This document shows positions 33,880 through 42,239 of a DNA stretch of 64,000 nt, piece after piece; position 1 is the first letter of the stretch, and the number at the start of each line of letters is the position of its first letter. The position numbers were made by a program, and so were the translations under genes. The stretch lies in assembly GCA_905214465.1 (NCBI GenBank), contig CAJMMD010000008.1:14738-78737 (forward strand), read 5' to 3'. Source of the DNA: an uncultured bacterium. Its GTDB lineage: Bacteria; Actinomycetota; Coriobacteriia; Coriobacteriales; Coriobacteriaceae. The notes under the pieces were generated by a model. The model searched no databases and was not told where the DNA came from. It saw nothing but the letters and a program-made list of their open reading frames with translations.

Positions 33880-34866
33880 CTACAGCGCGAAGTCGCCGCC
33901 GACGAGCGTGGAGACGGGCTCCTCGTGGTAAACGGCGGAGATGGCCTGAGCGAACTCCTCGGCGACCGAGATGGTCTTGATCTTGCCGCCGACCTCGACG
34001 GGGATGGCGTCGGTGACGACGCACTCGACGATGGGGGCATCGTTCAGGCGCTCGATGGCCGGACCGGAGAAGATGCCGTGGGTGGCGCAGACGTAGATGT
34101 CGCCGGCGCCCATAGCCTTGAGCTCCTTGACGTTGGCGCACAGGGTGCCAGCGGTGTCGATCATGTCGTCGTTGATGATGCAGGTCTTGCCCTTGATGTC
34201 ACCGATGATGCCCATGACCTCGGCGGCGTTGTGGCGCGGACGGCCCTTGTGGGCGATGGCCAGGTCGCAGCCGAGCATGTCGGACAGCTTCTTGGCGGCC
34301 TTGGCGCGACCCACGTCGGGGGAGACGACAACCAGGTTGTCGGTGTCGAAGTGCATGTCGTTATAGTACTGGCCAAACAGCGGCAGTGCGGACAGGTGGT
34401 TAACCGGGATATCGAAGAAGCCCTGGATCTGGCCCTGGTGCAGGTCGAGGGTGATGATGCGGTTGACGCCGGCACGCTCGAGCAGGTTGGCGACGAGGCG
34501 GGCGGTGATGGGCTCGCGCGGGCCGGCCTTGCGGTCCTGGCGGGCATAGCCGTAGTGGGTGATAACGGCGGTGATGGAGCGGGCGGATGCGCGCTTGGCA
34601 GCGTCGGTGGCGATGAGCAGCTCCATGAGCATGTCGTTGACGTTGCCGCCGGCCACGGACTGAATCAGGAAGACGTCGGCGCCGCGGACGGTCTCGTCGT
34701 AGCGGGCGTAAATCTCACCATTGGCGAACTGCTTTAGCGTAAGGCCCGAAAGCTCGACCCCAAGGTACTCAGCAATCTTCTGAGCGAGGGGACGGTTGGA
34801 GGAACCGGAATACACGCGGATGGACTTGCGCATATTCTCCGACTTCTCGGGATCATTAATCGGCAT
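33880..34866 (-). CDS. prs: ribose-phosphate pyrophosphokinase
   Basis: Makes PRPP from ribose 5-phosphate and ATP, feeding the pur genes here as well as pyrimidine, His and Trp synthesis. The 328-aa class I enzyme has FANGEIYARYDETVRGADVF, HYGYARQDRKAGPREPI, the DLHQGQIQGFFDIPV flexible segment, and a PRPP-binding loop CIINDDMIDTAGTL. It lies downstream of glmU on the same strand, as in many Gram-positive bacteria; a terminator-like hairpin lies between them. Confidence 0.97.
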   Translation of the reverse strand: MPINDPEKSENMRKSIRVYSGSSNRPLAQKIAEYLGVELSGLTLKQFANGEIYARYDETVRGADVFLIQSVAGGNVNDMLMELLIATDAAKRASARSITAVITHYGYARQDRKAGPREPITARLVANLLERAGVNRIITLDLHQGQIQGFFDIPVNHLSALPLFGQYYNDMHFDTDNLVVVSPDVGRAKAAKKLSDMLGCDLAIAHKGRPRHNAAEVMGIIGDIKGKTCIINDDMIDTAGTLCANVKELKAMGAGDIYVCATHGIFSGPAIERLNDAPIVECVVTDAIPVEVGGKIKTISVAEEFAQAISAVYHEEPVSTLVGGDFAL

Positions 34867-35010
34867 TACCCTTCTCCTTTATACATCGAATGCCATATAG
34901 ATGCCTTGTTGCATTGTAACCGCGCGGCGGGGTTTATCGGGTCCTGATAACGTCTTTACCGCCAACGGACACGAACCGACCACTCATCCGGTTGCGCAGG
35001 TCACGATAGA

Positions 35011-35043
35011 AAAAGGAGCCGCCCCCATGGAGCAGCTCCTTTT
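35011..35043 (-). terminator. terminator after glmU
   Basis: AAAAGGAGC and GCTCCTTTT pair around a 15-nt loop; on the minus strand the stem is followed by TTTTT. It may only reduce read-through into prs. Confidence 0.6.
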
Positions 35044-35058
35044 GTGCTTGGTAAAACG

Positions 35059-36471
35059 TTATACCTCGTCGTCCTCGTGCAGGCGGCGGCGGTAATCGGC
35101 GGCCCAGCCCTCAATATTTACCTGACGGGCGCGGCCCAGACCAAGTGCGTCGGCCGGGACCGGCTCGGTGATGACGGAGCCGGCGGCCACGAGTGCACCG
35201 TCGCCGATCTGGGCGGGCGCGACCATCATGGTGTCGGAGCCAATGAAGGCATCCTTGCCGATGACGGTCTTGTGCTTGTGCACGCCATCGTAGTTGCAGG
35301 TGATGGAGCCCGCGCCCACGTTGACGCCGGGGCCCATGGTGGTGTCGCCGATGTAGGACAGGTGCGGCACCTTGGAGCCCTCGCCGATCGTGGACTTCTT
35401 GATCTCCACGTGCGTGCCGGCCTTGGATCCGTCGAGCATGTGGGTGCCCGGGCGCAGGTAGGCGCGCGGGCCGCAGTCGACGCCGTTCTCGATGACGGCC
35501 TCGATGGCGATGGTCTCGTCGATGACGCAGCCGCTGCCGACGGTGGTGTCGGTGAGGCGGCTGTTGGGACCGAGCTGGCACTCCTCGCCCACGGTGACGT
35601 GGCCGATCAGGTGCGTCTGCGGCCACACGACGGTATCGCGGCCGATAACGGCATCGGGGCCGATCCAGGCCTGCGTGGGGTCGATGAAGGTAACGCCCTC
35701 GGCCATCCAGTGCTCGTTGATGCGGTCGCGCGCGATGGCGGTGAGCTGTGCGAGCTGGATGCGGCTGTTGACGCCCAGGCCGTCGCGGTAGTCGTCGCAG
35801 TGGAAGATGGAGACAGCCTGGCCGTGGCCTTTGAGGATCTCGAGCATGTCGGGCAGGTAGTACTCGGATTGCGCGTTGTCGTTGCCGATCTCGTTGATGT
35901 GGGCGGCGAGCTGCGTGCCGTCAAATGCGTAGCAGCCGGCGTTGCACTCCAGCAGCGTGGCGGCCTGCTCGGGCGTGCAGTCCTTCTGCTCGATGATGCG
36001 CTCGATCTGACCATCGGCGCCCAGCTTGATGCGGCCGTAGCCGAAAGGATCGGGCGGGGTCATGGTCATGACGGTGCAGGCGAGCTCGCCGGTGGCGACG
36101 GTCTGTGCGAACTTGGCGACGGTGTCGGCGGTGATGAGCGGCAGGTCGCCGTTGAGCACGACGACGGGGCCTTGCGTGATGCCACAGGCCTCGAGCGCGA
36201 CCTTCACGGCGTGACCGGTGCCCAGACGCTCGGTCTGCTCGACGCACTCGACCTTGGTGGCGCTGTTGGCGTAGGCGCCGTCGATGAGGGCGCGCATCTC
36301 GTCGGCGTGGCTGCCGATGACAACCACGACGCGGCTGCAGCCGGCCTTGATGGTAGCGTCGACGATCCACTGGACCATGGGCTTACCCAGGATCTTGTGC
36401 GAAACCTTGCAGTGGTTCGACTTCATGCGGGTGCCCTCGCCGGCAGCGAGGATAATTGCGGTTGCGTCCAT
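35059..36471 (-). CDS. glmU: bifunctional GlcNAc-1-phosphate uridyltransferase / glucosamine-1-phosphate acetyltransferase
   Basis: Makes UDP-GlcNAc for peptidoglycan. The 470-aa protein starts with the nucleotidyltransferase motif ILAAGEGTRMKS and has NGDLPLI in the uridyltransferase half; the C-terminal half is a left-handed beta-helix of hexapeptide repeats with IGEGSKVPHLSYIGD and the acetyl-CoA region near IGSDTMMVAPAQIGDGALVAAG. The ATG at 36471 has AGGAG six bases upstream; the frame stays open further but without family sequence. It is divergent from an ECF transporter operon (189 bases apart). Confidence 0.97.
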   Translation of the reverse strand: MDATAIILAAGEGTRMKSNHCKVSHKILGKPMVQWIVDATIKAGCSRVVVVIGSHADEMRALIDGAYANSATKVECVEQTERLGTGHAVKVALEACGITQGPVVVLNGDLPLITADTVAKFAQTVATGELACTVMTMTPPDPFGYGRIKLGADGQIERIIEQKDCTPEQAATLLECNAGCYAFDGTQLAAHINEIGNDNAQSEYYLPDMLEILKGHGQAVSIFHCDDYRDGLGVNSRIQLAQLTAIARDRINEHWMAEGVTFIDPTQAWIGPDAVIGRDTVVWPQTHLIGHVTVGEECQLGPNSRLTDTTVGSGCVIDETIAIEAVIENGVDCGPRAYLRPGTHMLDGSKAGTHVEIKKSTIGEGSKVPHLSYIGDTTMGPGVNVGAGSITCNYDGVHKHKTVIGKDAFIGSDTMMVAPAQIGDGALVAAGSVITEPVPADALGLGRARQVNIEGWAADYRRRLHEDDEV

Positions 36472-36660
36472 GTGATCTCCTGTTACGTTATAGAGACGTG
36501 TGTTTGGAAACGATACACGGCGCAATATGATACCGCAGGCATATGATGAGCGCGTAACGATTGGCGCATTGCCGCCGATGTCGGTGCCGTTGACGCGGTG
36601 TTTGCGCTGGTTGTGTATGGTGGCGGCGCTGCGGCGTTGACGTTTGAGCGAGGGGATGGG

Positions 36661-37554
36661 GTGCCCGTGGATATCATGCGAGAGGAATCGGGCAACGAGC
36701 CCGTCGCGGCATTCTCGATGTCGCATCCGGCTGTGCCGGCACTCTATATAGTGCTGACGCTGGGGCTCACTATGTTCTCGATGCAGCCGGTACTGATTGC
36801 GCTGTCACTTGCGGGCGGGCTGGCGTATGGATTTGCGACGCGTGGGGCTGCCCGCACGTTGGGGGCGCTTCGCTGGCAGCTGCCGGTGATTTTGATTATC
36901 GCGCTGGTCAATCCTCTGTTTAGCGCCTCGGGCTCGACGGAGCTGTTCCGTATTGGCATGCGCGCGGTGTATCTGGAGAGCATGGTATACGGCCTGTGCA
37001 TGGGCGGGCTGTTTGTGGCGAGCGTGCTGTGGTTTGGGGCCGCGGCGTCGATGCTCGAATACGACAAGGTGCTCGCGCTGCTGGGTAATGCCGCACCGGT
37101 GATTGCGCTCATGATCTCGATGTGCATGAGGCTTATCCCGCAGTTTTTGCGCCGCGGTCGTACGGTGCTGGCGGTGCAGGATGCGATTGATGTGCCGGGC
37201 CGCGCGCCGGCCGACCCCGTACGCTCGCGCCTGCGGGCGTCGAGCGTGTTGATGGGCTGGGGCATGGAAGATTCGCTGGAGCGCGCGGACGCCATGCGCT
37301 CCCGTGGGTGGGGCGCCGCGACGCGTCGAACGACGTATGCGCGGTATCGACTGGGGCGCAGCGACGTTGCCGCGCTGGTTGGGCTTGCGCTGTTTGGCGT
37401 GGTCACGGTGGCAGTGGCGTGGACCGCGACGATGCAGTATTCGTTTTATCCGCAGCTCTCGGTGCCGGCGCCGTGGCCGGGCTATGTCGTGTACGCTGCC
37501 TGGATGGTGCTGCCTTGCGCGTTGCACGCGATTGATGAGAAGAGGTTTGGCTGA
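36661..37554 (+). CDS. ECF transporter, transmembrane T component
   Basis: A 297-aa EcfT/CbiQ-type membrane protein that links the substrate-binding S component to the ATPases. It has five to six hydrophobic helices and a coupling region with the two Ala-Arg-Gly-like motifs in modified form: MRLIPQFLRRGRTVLAVQDA and LERADAMRSRGWG. The GTG at 36661 has AGGGG five bases upstream and is favoured over an earlier in-frame start. It is the first gene of a compact T-AA'-S operon; the stop codon overlaps the next ATG. Confidence 0.85.
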   Translation: MPVDIMREESGNEPVAAFSMSHPAVPALYIVLTLGLTMFSMQPVLIALSLAGGLAYGFATRGAARTLGALRWQLPVILIIALVNPLFSASGSTELFRIGMRAVYLESMVYGLCMGGLFVASVLWFGAAASMLEYDKVLALLGNAAPVIALMISMCMRLIPQFLRRGRTVLAVQDAIDVPGRAPADPVRSRLRASSVLMGWGMEDSLERADAMRSRGWGAATRRTTYARYRLGRSDVAALVGLALFGVVTVAVAWTATMQYSFYPQLSVPAPWPGYVVYAAWMVLPCALHAIDEKRFG

Positions 37555-39197
37555 TGGCTCGGTTGGATAGGGGCCCGGTGTCGGGCGCGGCGTGCGGCCC
37601 GGATATTCCGGCGATTGAGGTACGGGGCCTGAGCTTTACCTACCCCGGGGCTGAGGCGCTGGTGCTCGACGGGCTCGACTGGTCTGTTCCCCAAGGTGCG
37701 TTTGCACTGCTCGTTGGCGGTACCGGGTCGGGCAAGTCGACGCTGCTCTCGCTGCTCAAACCCGAGATCGCGCCGACGGGCGAATGCGCCGGCGAGCTGT
37801 GCGTGCTGGGTGAGAGCGTTGCCGATATGGACGTTCGGGCGTCCGCAGAGCGCATGGGCTATGTGTTTCAGGATCCCGAGAACCAGATTGTGTGCGAGAC
37901 CGTGTGGCACGAGATGGCGTTTGGCCTGGAAAACTTAGGCATGTCGCGCGACGAGATGCGCCGCCGTGTTGCCGAGACCAGCTATTTCTTTGGTCTGGAG
38001 GACTGGCTTCATCGCGATACCGATACGCTTTCGGGTGGCCGCAAACAGCTGCTGTCGCTTGCCGCCGTCCTGGCGCTGCGTCCGCGTGTGCTGCTACTCG
38101 ACGAGCCCACGTCTCAGCTCGATCCCGTTGCCGAGAAGAATTTTCTGCACGCGCTGTTTCGCGTGAACCGTGAGCTGGGCTGCACGGTTGTTGTGGCTAC
38201 GCATCAACCGCGGCCGATGCTCGAGTATGCGACGTGTGCGTACCGGATTGAGGGCGGTCGCGTGCGCGAGGTGGCGGATATGGCTTCTTTGGGACGCCGA
38301 GAATCGCTGTTTTCCGATGACATGTTGGGGTGGGGTGCCATCCGATGTGCAAAAAACGGAGTATTCAGCAGGCGTGAGGACAATTTGGGCTCTCTGGAGC
38401 CGCTCGGGGACGTATCGAGCGCGAAAAAAAGTTCGGAACTGGACAAATCGTCCGAATTTGTGGCGCAAACGTCGCTCGAGAACGGCTCGGAAGCCTTCTC
38501 GCGCACGGATGGAAGCAGAATACTCCAAAAAATGCACGCTGGGTCGGCTACCACCCTGTCGGAAGGCTGGTTTCGCTACGATCGCGCGTGCGGTTGGGTG
38601 CTGCGCGGGCTCGATGCGTCGTTTTCGGCTGGCGCGGTGCATGCAGTCGTGGGCGGAAACGGCTGCGGCAAGTCGACGATGCTTTCGGTGCTGGCCAAGA
38701 CTGCCAAGCTGCAGCGTGGTCGTATGGTGCGCGGGGCGGCCTCGGCTGCGCTGCTGCCGCAGAACCCCAAGGCCCTGCTGGTTGCCGAGACGGTGCGCGA
38801 CGAGCTGATGGAATGGGCCTCGACCTGCGGATATGACGAGAACTTGGCGCGGGAGCGTGCGGCGCAACTGGGATTGGACGGCCTGGAGACGCGCCACCCA
38901 TACGATCTTTCGGGCGGACAGCGCCAGCTGCTTGCGTTGGCAAAGCTGCTGCTGATCGGCCCCGAGCTGCTGTTGCTTGATGAGCCCACCAAGGGCCTTG
39001 ACCTGGCAAGTCGCTGCATTATCGCCCGCGCCCTGCGTGACCATGCGAAGGCTGGTGGCACCGTCATTATGGCCACGCACGATCTGGATTTTGCCGAGCA
39101 GGTTGCCGATGACATTGCCATGATGTTTGGCGGCGAGATCGCCTGCATGGAGCCGCCGACCGACTTCTTTGCCGACAACGTGTTCTACAGGGCGTGA
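37554..39197 (+). CDS. ECF transporter, fused energizing ATPases (EcfA-EcfA')
   Basis: A 547-aa protein with two complete ABC ATPase domains. The first (about residues 10-240) has Walker A GGTGSGKST, Q-loop VFQDPENQI, signature LSGGRKQL and Walker B VLLLDEPTSQLDP. The second (about 335-547) has GGNGCGKST, signature LSGGQRQL and LLLLDEPTKGLD. Together they replace the separate EcfA and EcfA' subunits. The linker (about 262-328) is Ser/Glu/Asn-rich, has lower GC than the rest and is bounded at DNA level by partly inverted sequences (38348-38366 and 38518-38536). Start overlaps the T gene stop (TGATG). Confidence 0.93.
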   Translation: MARLDRGPVSGAACGPDIPAIEVRGLSFTYPGAEALVLDGLDWSVPQGAFALLVGGTGSGKSTLLSLLKPEIAPTGECAGELCVLGESVADMDVRASAERMGYVFQDPENQIVCETVWHEMAFGLENLGMSRDEMRRRVAETSYFFGLEDWLHRDTDTLSGGRKQLLSLAAVLALRPRVLLLDEPTSQLDPVAEKNFLHALFRVNRELGCTVVVATHQPRPMLEYATCAYRIEGGRVREVADMASLGRRESLFSDDMLGWGAIRCAKNGVFSRREDNLGSLEPLGDVSSAKKSSELDKSSEFVAQTSLENGSEAFSRTDGSRILQKMHAGSATTLSEGWFRYDRACGWVLRGLDASFSAGAVHAVVGGNGCGKSTMLSVLAKTAKLQRGRMVRGAASAALLPQNPKALLVAETVRDELMEWASTCGYDENLARERAAQLGLDGLETRHPYDLSGGQRQLLALAKLLLIGPELLLLDEPTKGLDLASRCIIARALRDHAKAGGTVIMATHDLDFAEQVADDIAMMFGGEIACMEPPTDFFADNVFYRA

Positions 39198-39201
39198 TAG
39201 G

Positions 39202-39915
39202 ATGACGGATCATCGCGCCTCGCGCCTACTCACGAAAATGGAGATTCCGCTGCTCCTGGCGGTGCCGGCAGTGATGACTGCGGCGTTGCTGGCGGGCATT
39301 GAGCAGGCGGCGCTTGCCATGCTGGTTGTAGTGGCGCTCGTGCTCGCACTGTTCTTTGCGGGCTATGAGTCATCACGTCCAGGCCTGCGCCAGATCATGC
39401 CCACGCTGGTGCTGGCGGCGCTGGCCGCGGCGGGGCGCATTCTGTTTGGACCCATTCCCGATTTTAAGCCCGTGAGCGCTATCGCCATTATCGCGGGTGC
39501 GACACTTGGCCGTCGCAATGGTTTTATGGTCGGCGCGTTGGCAGCGCTGACCAGTAATTTCTTTTTTGGACAGGGCATGTGGACGCCGTGGCAGATGTAT
39601 GCCTGGGGTCTGGTGGGCTATATCGGTGGCGCGCTGGCGCATGCGGGCGCGTTTGATCGCGCCGATGAGACCGTGCGAATGCCGGCGCTGTTGGCGTATG
39701 GCTTTGCCTCGGGCCTGCTCTATGGCGTTGTGATCAACGCCTACGACATCATCGGTTTTGTGCAGCCGCTCACGTGGGCGGGCGCCGTAGCGCGTCTTGC
39801 CACGGCGGTGCCGTTCGATATCACACACGGCCTCGCGACCTGCGTGTTCTTGGCCGCCCTGTACAGGCCCTGGTGTCGTCGCATCAACCGAGTCGTCGTG
39901 AAATACGGGCTGTAG
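39202..39915 (+). CDS. ECF transporter, substrate-specific S component (substrate unknown)
   Basis: A 237-aa membrane protein with about six helices. The pattern FGPIPDFKPVSAIAIIAGATLGRRNGFMVGALAALTSN is broken by a loop and followed by FGQGMWTPWQM, which fits the S-component fold in which the substrate is bound between helices. Position directly after T and fused ATPase genes supports the call. The sequence does not reveal the vitamin or metal carried, and no riboswitch is seen upstream of the operon. The ATG follows the ATPase stop by four bases with only a weak GATAGG as ribosome binding site. Confidence 0.8.
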   Translation: MTDHRASRLLTKMEIPLLLAVPAVMTAALLAGIEQAALAMLVVVALVLALFFAGYESSRPGLRQIMPTLVLAALAAAGRILFGPIPDFKPVSAIAIIAGATLGRRNGFMVGALAALTSNFFFGQGMWTPWQMYAWGLVGYIGGALAHAGAFDRADETVRMPALLAYGFASGLLYGVVINAYDIIGFVQPLTWAGAVARLATAVPFDITHGLATCVFLAALYRPWCRRINRVVVKYGL

Positions 39916-39955
39916 AGCTGGTTGCGCCGGGGCGGGAATCAATACTGATGAAGTA

Positions 39956-40121
39956 CCATTTCAAAACTATGTCGGTTTACGGGGCTAGATTGGCACAGAC
40001 CGACCATACCGGCATTTTTCGAAAATAGACGAGTCGTCTACCTGCGGTTTTATTTTGCCTCAGTTACGTGTGGTTGGGGGTTCGCGATTCGGCCCCGTAA
40101 ACCGGCATAGTTTTGAAATGG
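39956..40121. repeat. long-stem palindromic module X (30-bp arms)
   Basis: Arms at 39956-39985 and 40092-40121 pair over 30 bp with one wobble (outer end CCATTTCAAAACTATG). The interior has TCTACCTGCGGTTTT and GTGTGGTTGGGGGT, also present in module Y. After the right arm come TGATCTC and GATCCGTTTCC, again shared with Y in the same order. No gene is present from 39916 to 40437; X and Y fill most of it. Confidence 0.85.
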
Positions 40122-40205
40122 CCGGCATATATTGCTGTCGTCACTGATCTCAGAGGGCCGAAAGGATCCGTTTCCCCGTCCCTAAGCGGTCGCTGGGGAT
40201 GTCCG

Positions 40206-40363
40206 CCACGAAACTGGCCCATCTACTACGTTTGGCCCGACACCCCCAAACACAACCGCGTTTTATGAAAAACCGCAGGCTTTCTACCTGCGGTTTTCTT
40301 TTTTCGTTGTTCGCTGTGGTTGAGGGTGGTGGCTTAAACGTAGTAGATGGGCCAGTTTCGTGG
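40206..40363. repeat. long-stem palindromic module Y (28-bp arms) with inner hairpin
   Basis: Perfect 28-bp arms at 40206-40233 and 40336-40363 (outer end CCACGAAACTGGCC) differ from those of X. The interior holds the hairpin AAAACCGCAGG/CCTGCGGTTTT with a T-rich tail, which can act as a terminator, and TGTGGTTGAGGGT. Downstream TGATCTC and GATTCGTTTTCC match X. Confidence 0.88.
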
Positions 40364-40437
40364 CAAGCGAGCTGCGTGGATGATCTCGCGAAGTGAAAAT
40401 GATTCGTTTTCCTCCGTCCCCAGGGGATCAGCTGGGG

Positions 40438-41256
40438 CTAGAGCTCTAGCGTGAGGGTGACGGGGCAGTGGTCGCTGCCAAAGATGTCGCCGCGGATGCC
40501 CGTGTCGCGCACGTTGCCGGCGATTGCGTCGCTTACCAGGAAGTAGTCGATGCGCCAACCGGCGTTGTTCTTGCGGGCATTAAAGCGGTAGCTCCACCAG
40601 CTGTAGACGCCCTCGACGTCGGGGTTTGCCGCGCGCCAGGTATCGGTAAAGCCGGCGTTGAGCAGCTCGGTAAACTTGCCGCGCTCCTCGTCCGAAAAGC
40701 CGGCGTTGCCGCGGTTGGACTTGGGGTTCTTAAGGTCGATCTCCTCGTGCGCCACGTTAAAGTCGCCGCAGGTCACGACGGGTTTGCCGGTCTCGCGCTC
40801 GAGCGCGTTCAAAAAGCCGCGGTAAGCATCGTCCCAGGCCATGCGCACGTCGATGCGGGCGAGTTCATTTTGGGCGTTGGGTGTATAGACGTCGACAAAC
40901 CAGAACTTGTCGAACTCCAGCGCGCAGACGCGGCCCTCGGTTGCGGCTTGGGCGACGAGTACGGCCGCCTCGCCCTCGCCGGCGTGGGGTAACAGCGCGT
41001 CGGCATGCAGCACGCACAGCGGTTCCTGGCGGCTAAAGACCGCAGTGCCCGAATAGCCTTTACGCTCGGCGTAGCTCCAAGTTTGGTGATAGCCGGTCAG
41101 GTCAATATCGACCTGGCCTTCTTGCAACTTGGTCTCTTGCAGCGCCAGGATATCGACGTCGAGTTCTTGCGCGATCTGGATAAAGCTCGGGTCCTTTTTG
41201 AGCACGGCGCGCAGGCCGTTGACGTTCCACGAGGCGAAAGTGTAAGTCTGAGGCAT
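40438..41256 (-). CDS. xth: exodeoxyribonuclease III
   Basis: An exonuclease/AP endonuclease of the ExoIII type for base excision repair. The 272-aa protein has SWNVNGLRAVLKK, LALQETKLQ with the metal-binding Glu, GYSGTAVFSR, the active-site run VVTCGDFNVAHEEIDL (Asp, Asn) and GSDHCPVTL with the catalytic His near the end. GAAAGGACACC precedes the ATG. It is divergent from the sirtuin gene. The downstream side is module Y. Confidence 0.95.
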   Translation of the reverse strand: MPQTYTFASWNVNGLRAVLKKDPSFIQIAQELDVDILALQETKLQEGQVDIDLTGYHQTWSYAERKGYSGTAVFSRQEPLCVLHADALLPHAGEGEAAVLVAQAATEGRVCALEFDKFWFVDVYTPNAQNELARIDVRMAWDDAYRGFLNALERETGKPVVTCGDFNVAHEEIDLKNPKSNRGNAGFSDEERGKFTELLNAGFTDTWRAANPDVEGVYSWWSYRFNARKNNAGWRIDYFLVSDAIAGNVRDTGIRGDIFGSDHCPVTLTLEL

Positions 41257-41391
41257 GGTGTCCTTTCGACGGGGTTGGCAGGCTTAAGATTAGCGCAACA
41301 GGGGCGGGGTGGGCTCCGCGCATGCTGACTTAAAGGTCGCATGCTGGGACATCGCCCGACGCCGCCCGATCAACAAGGACGGAGGACTCAT

Positions 41392-42144
41392 ATGACGCAG
41401 GCAATATCGAATCCCAAGCAGGCCTCCGCCGCGCTGGCGGAGCTTTTTGATACCCACAAGCGCGTGGTCTTCTTTGGCGGCGCGGGTGTTTCCACGGCGA
41501 GCGGCATCCCCGATTTCCGCAGCGTGGACGGCCTGTATCACCAGCAGTTTGCCTATCCGCCCGAGACCATGCTGTCGCATAGCTTTTACGAGGCGCATCC
41601 GGCCGAGTTCTTCGACTTTTACCGCACCAAGATGATCGCGCTTAACGCTAAGCCCAACCGCTGCCACACCAAGCTGGCCGAGCTGGAGCGCGTCGGCAAG
41701 CTTGATGCCGTGGTGACGCAAAACATCGACGGCTTGCATCAGATGGCGGGCTCGCAGCGCGTGTTCGAGCTGCACGGATCGGTCCATCGCAACATTTGCC
41801 AGTCGTGCGGCGCGGTCTATAGCGCCGAGTGGATTTGCTCGCGCGAGCATGAGGACGCCGCGGGCGTGCCCGTGTGCCCTGCGTGCGGTGGTCGCATCAA
41901 GCCCGATGTGGTGCTCTACGAAGAGCCGCTCGACGAGTATGTGTTGACCGGTGCCGTTGCCGCCATCGCTGCGGCCGATGCCCTCATCGTGGGCGGAACA
42001 TCGCTCGTGGTGTACCCGGCGGCGGGTCTCACACGCTACTTTGCTGGCGATACGCTGGCCATTTGCAATTTGGCGCCTACCGATCAGGATGCAAATGCCG
42101 ACCTGCTGATTTCTTGCGACATCGCGGCCGCGTTTGCGTTCTAG
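41392..42144 (+). CDS. NAD-dependent protein deacylase, Sir2 family
   Basis: A 250-aa sirtuin that removes acyl groups from lysine using NAD. Motifs: VVFFGGAGVSTASGIPDFRS in the NAD site, TQNIDGLH, the catalytic His in VFELHGSVHRN, a zinc ribbon with CQSCG and CPACGG, and GGTSLVVYPAAG. A GAGGGA-type site GGAGGA lies five bases before the ATG at 41392. The next gene (FolP-FolK) starts 95 bases later, so they may share a transcript. Confidence 0.93.
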   Translation: MTQAISNPKQASAALAELFDTHKRVVFFGGAGVSTASGIPDFRSVDGLYHQQFAYPPETMLSHSFYEAHPAEFFDFYRTKMIALNAKPNRCHTKLAELERVGKLDAVVTQNIDGLHQMAGSQRVFELHGSVHRNICQSCGAVYSAEWICSREHEDAAGVPVCPACGGRIKPDVVLYEEPLDEYVLTGAVAAIAAADALIVGGTSLVVYPAAGLTRYFAGDTLAICNLAPTDQDANADLLISCDIAAAFAF

Positions 42145-42239
42145 CCCGTGTGCGCGGATACAATAGAAAGACTAAGTGCAAAGCGACCCCGCCGCCAGCT
42201 CCCCAAGCTCGGCGGCGTGGGCATTTTAGGAGGATGTTC

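Noticed and set aside
35044..36546. 500-codon open frame on the plus strand
   Set aside because: Antisense of glmU, dominated by Gly, Val, Asp and Ala without motifs.
36472..36660. riboswitch before the ECF operon
   Set aside because: No recognisable cobalamin, thiamine, riboflavin or other vitamin-sensing core is seen in the 189 bases.
40206..40363. invertible promoter switch
   Set aside because: The arms could support inversion, but the interior holds a terminator-like hairpin and no promoter, and no recombinase gene is near.
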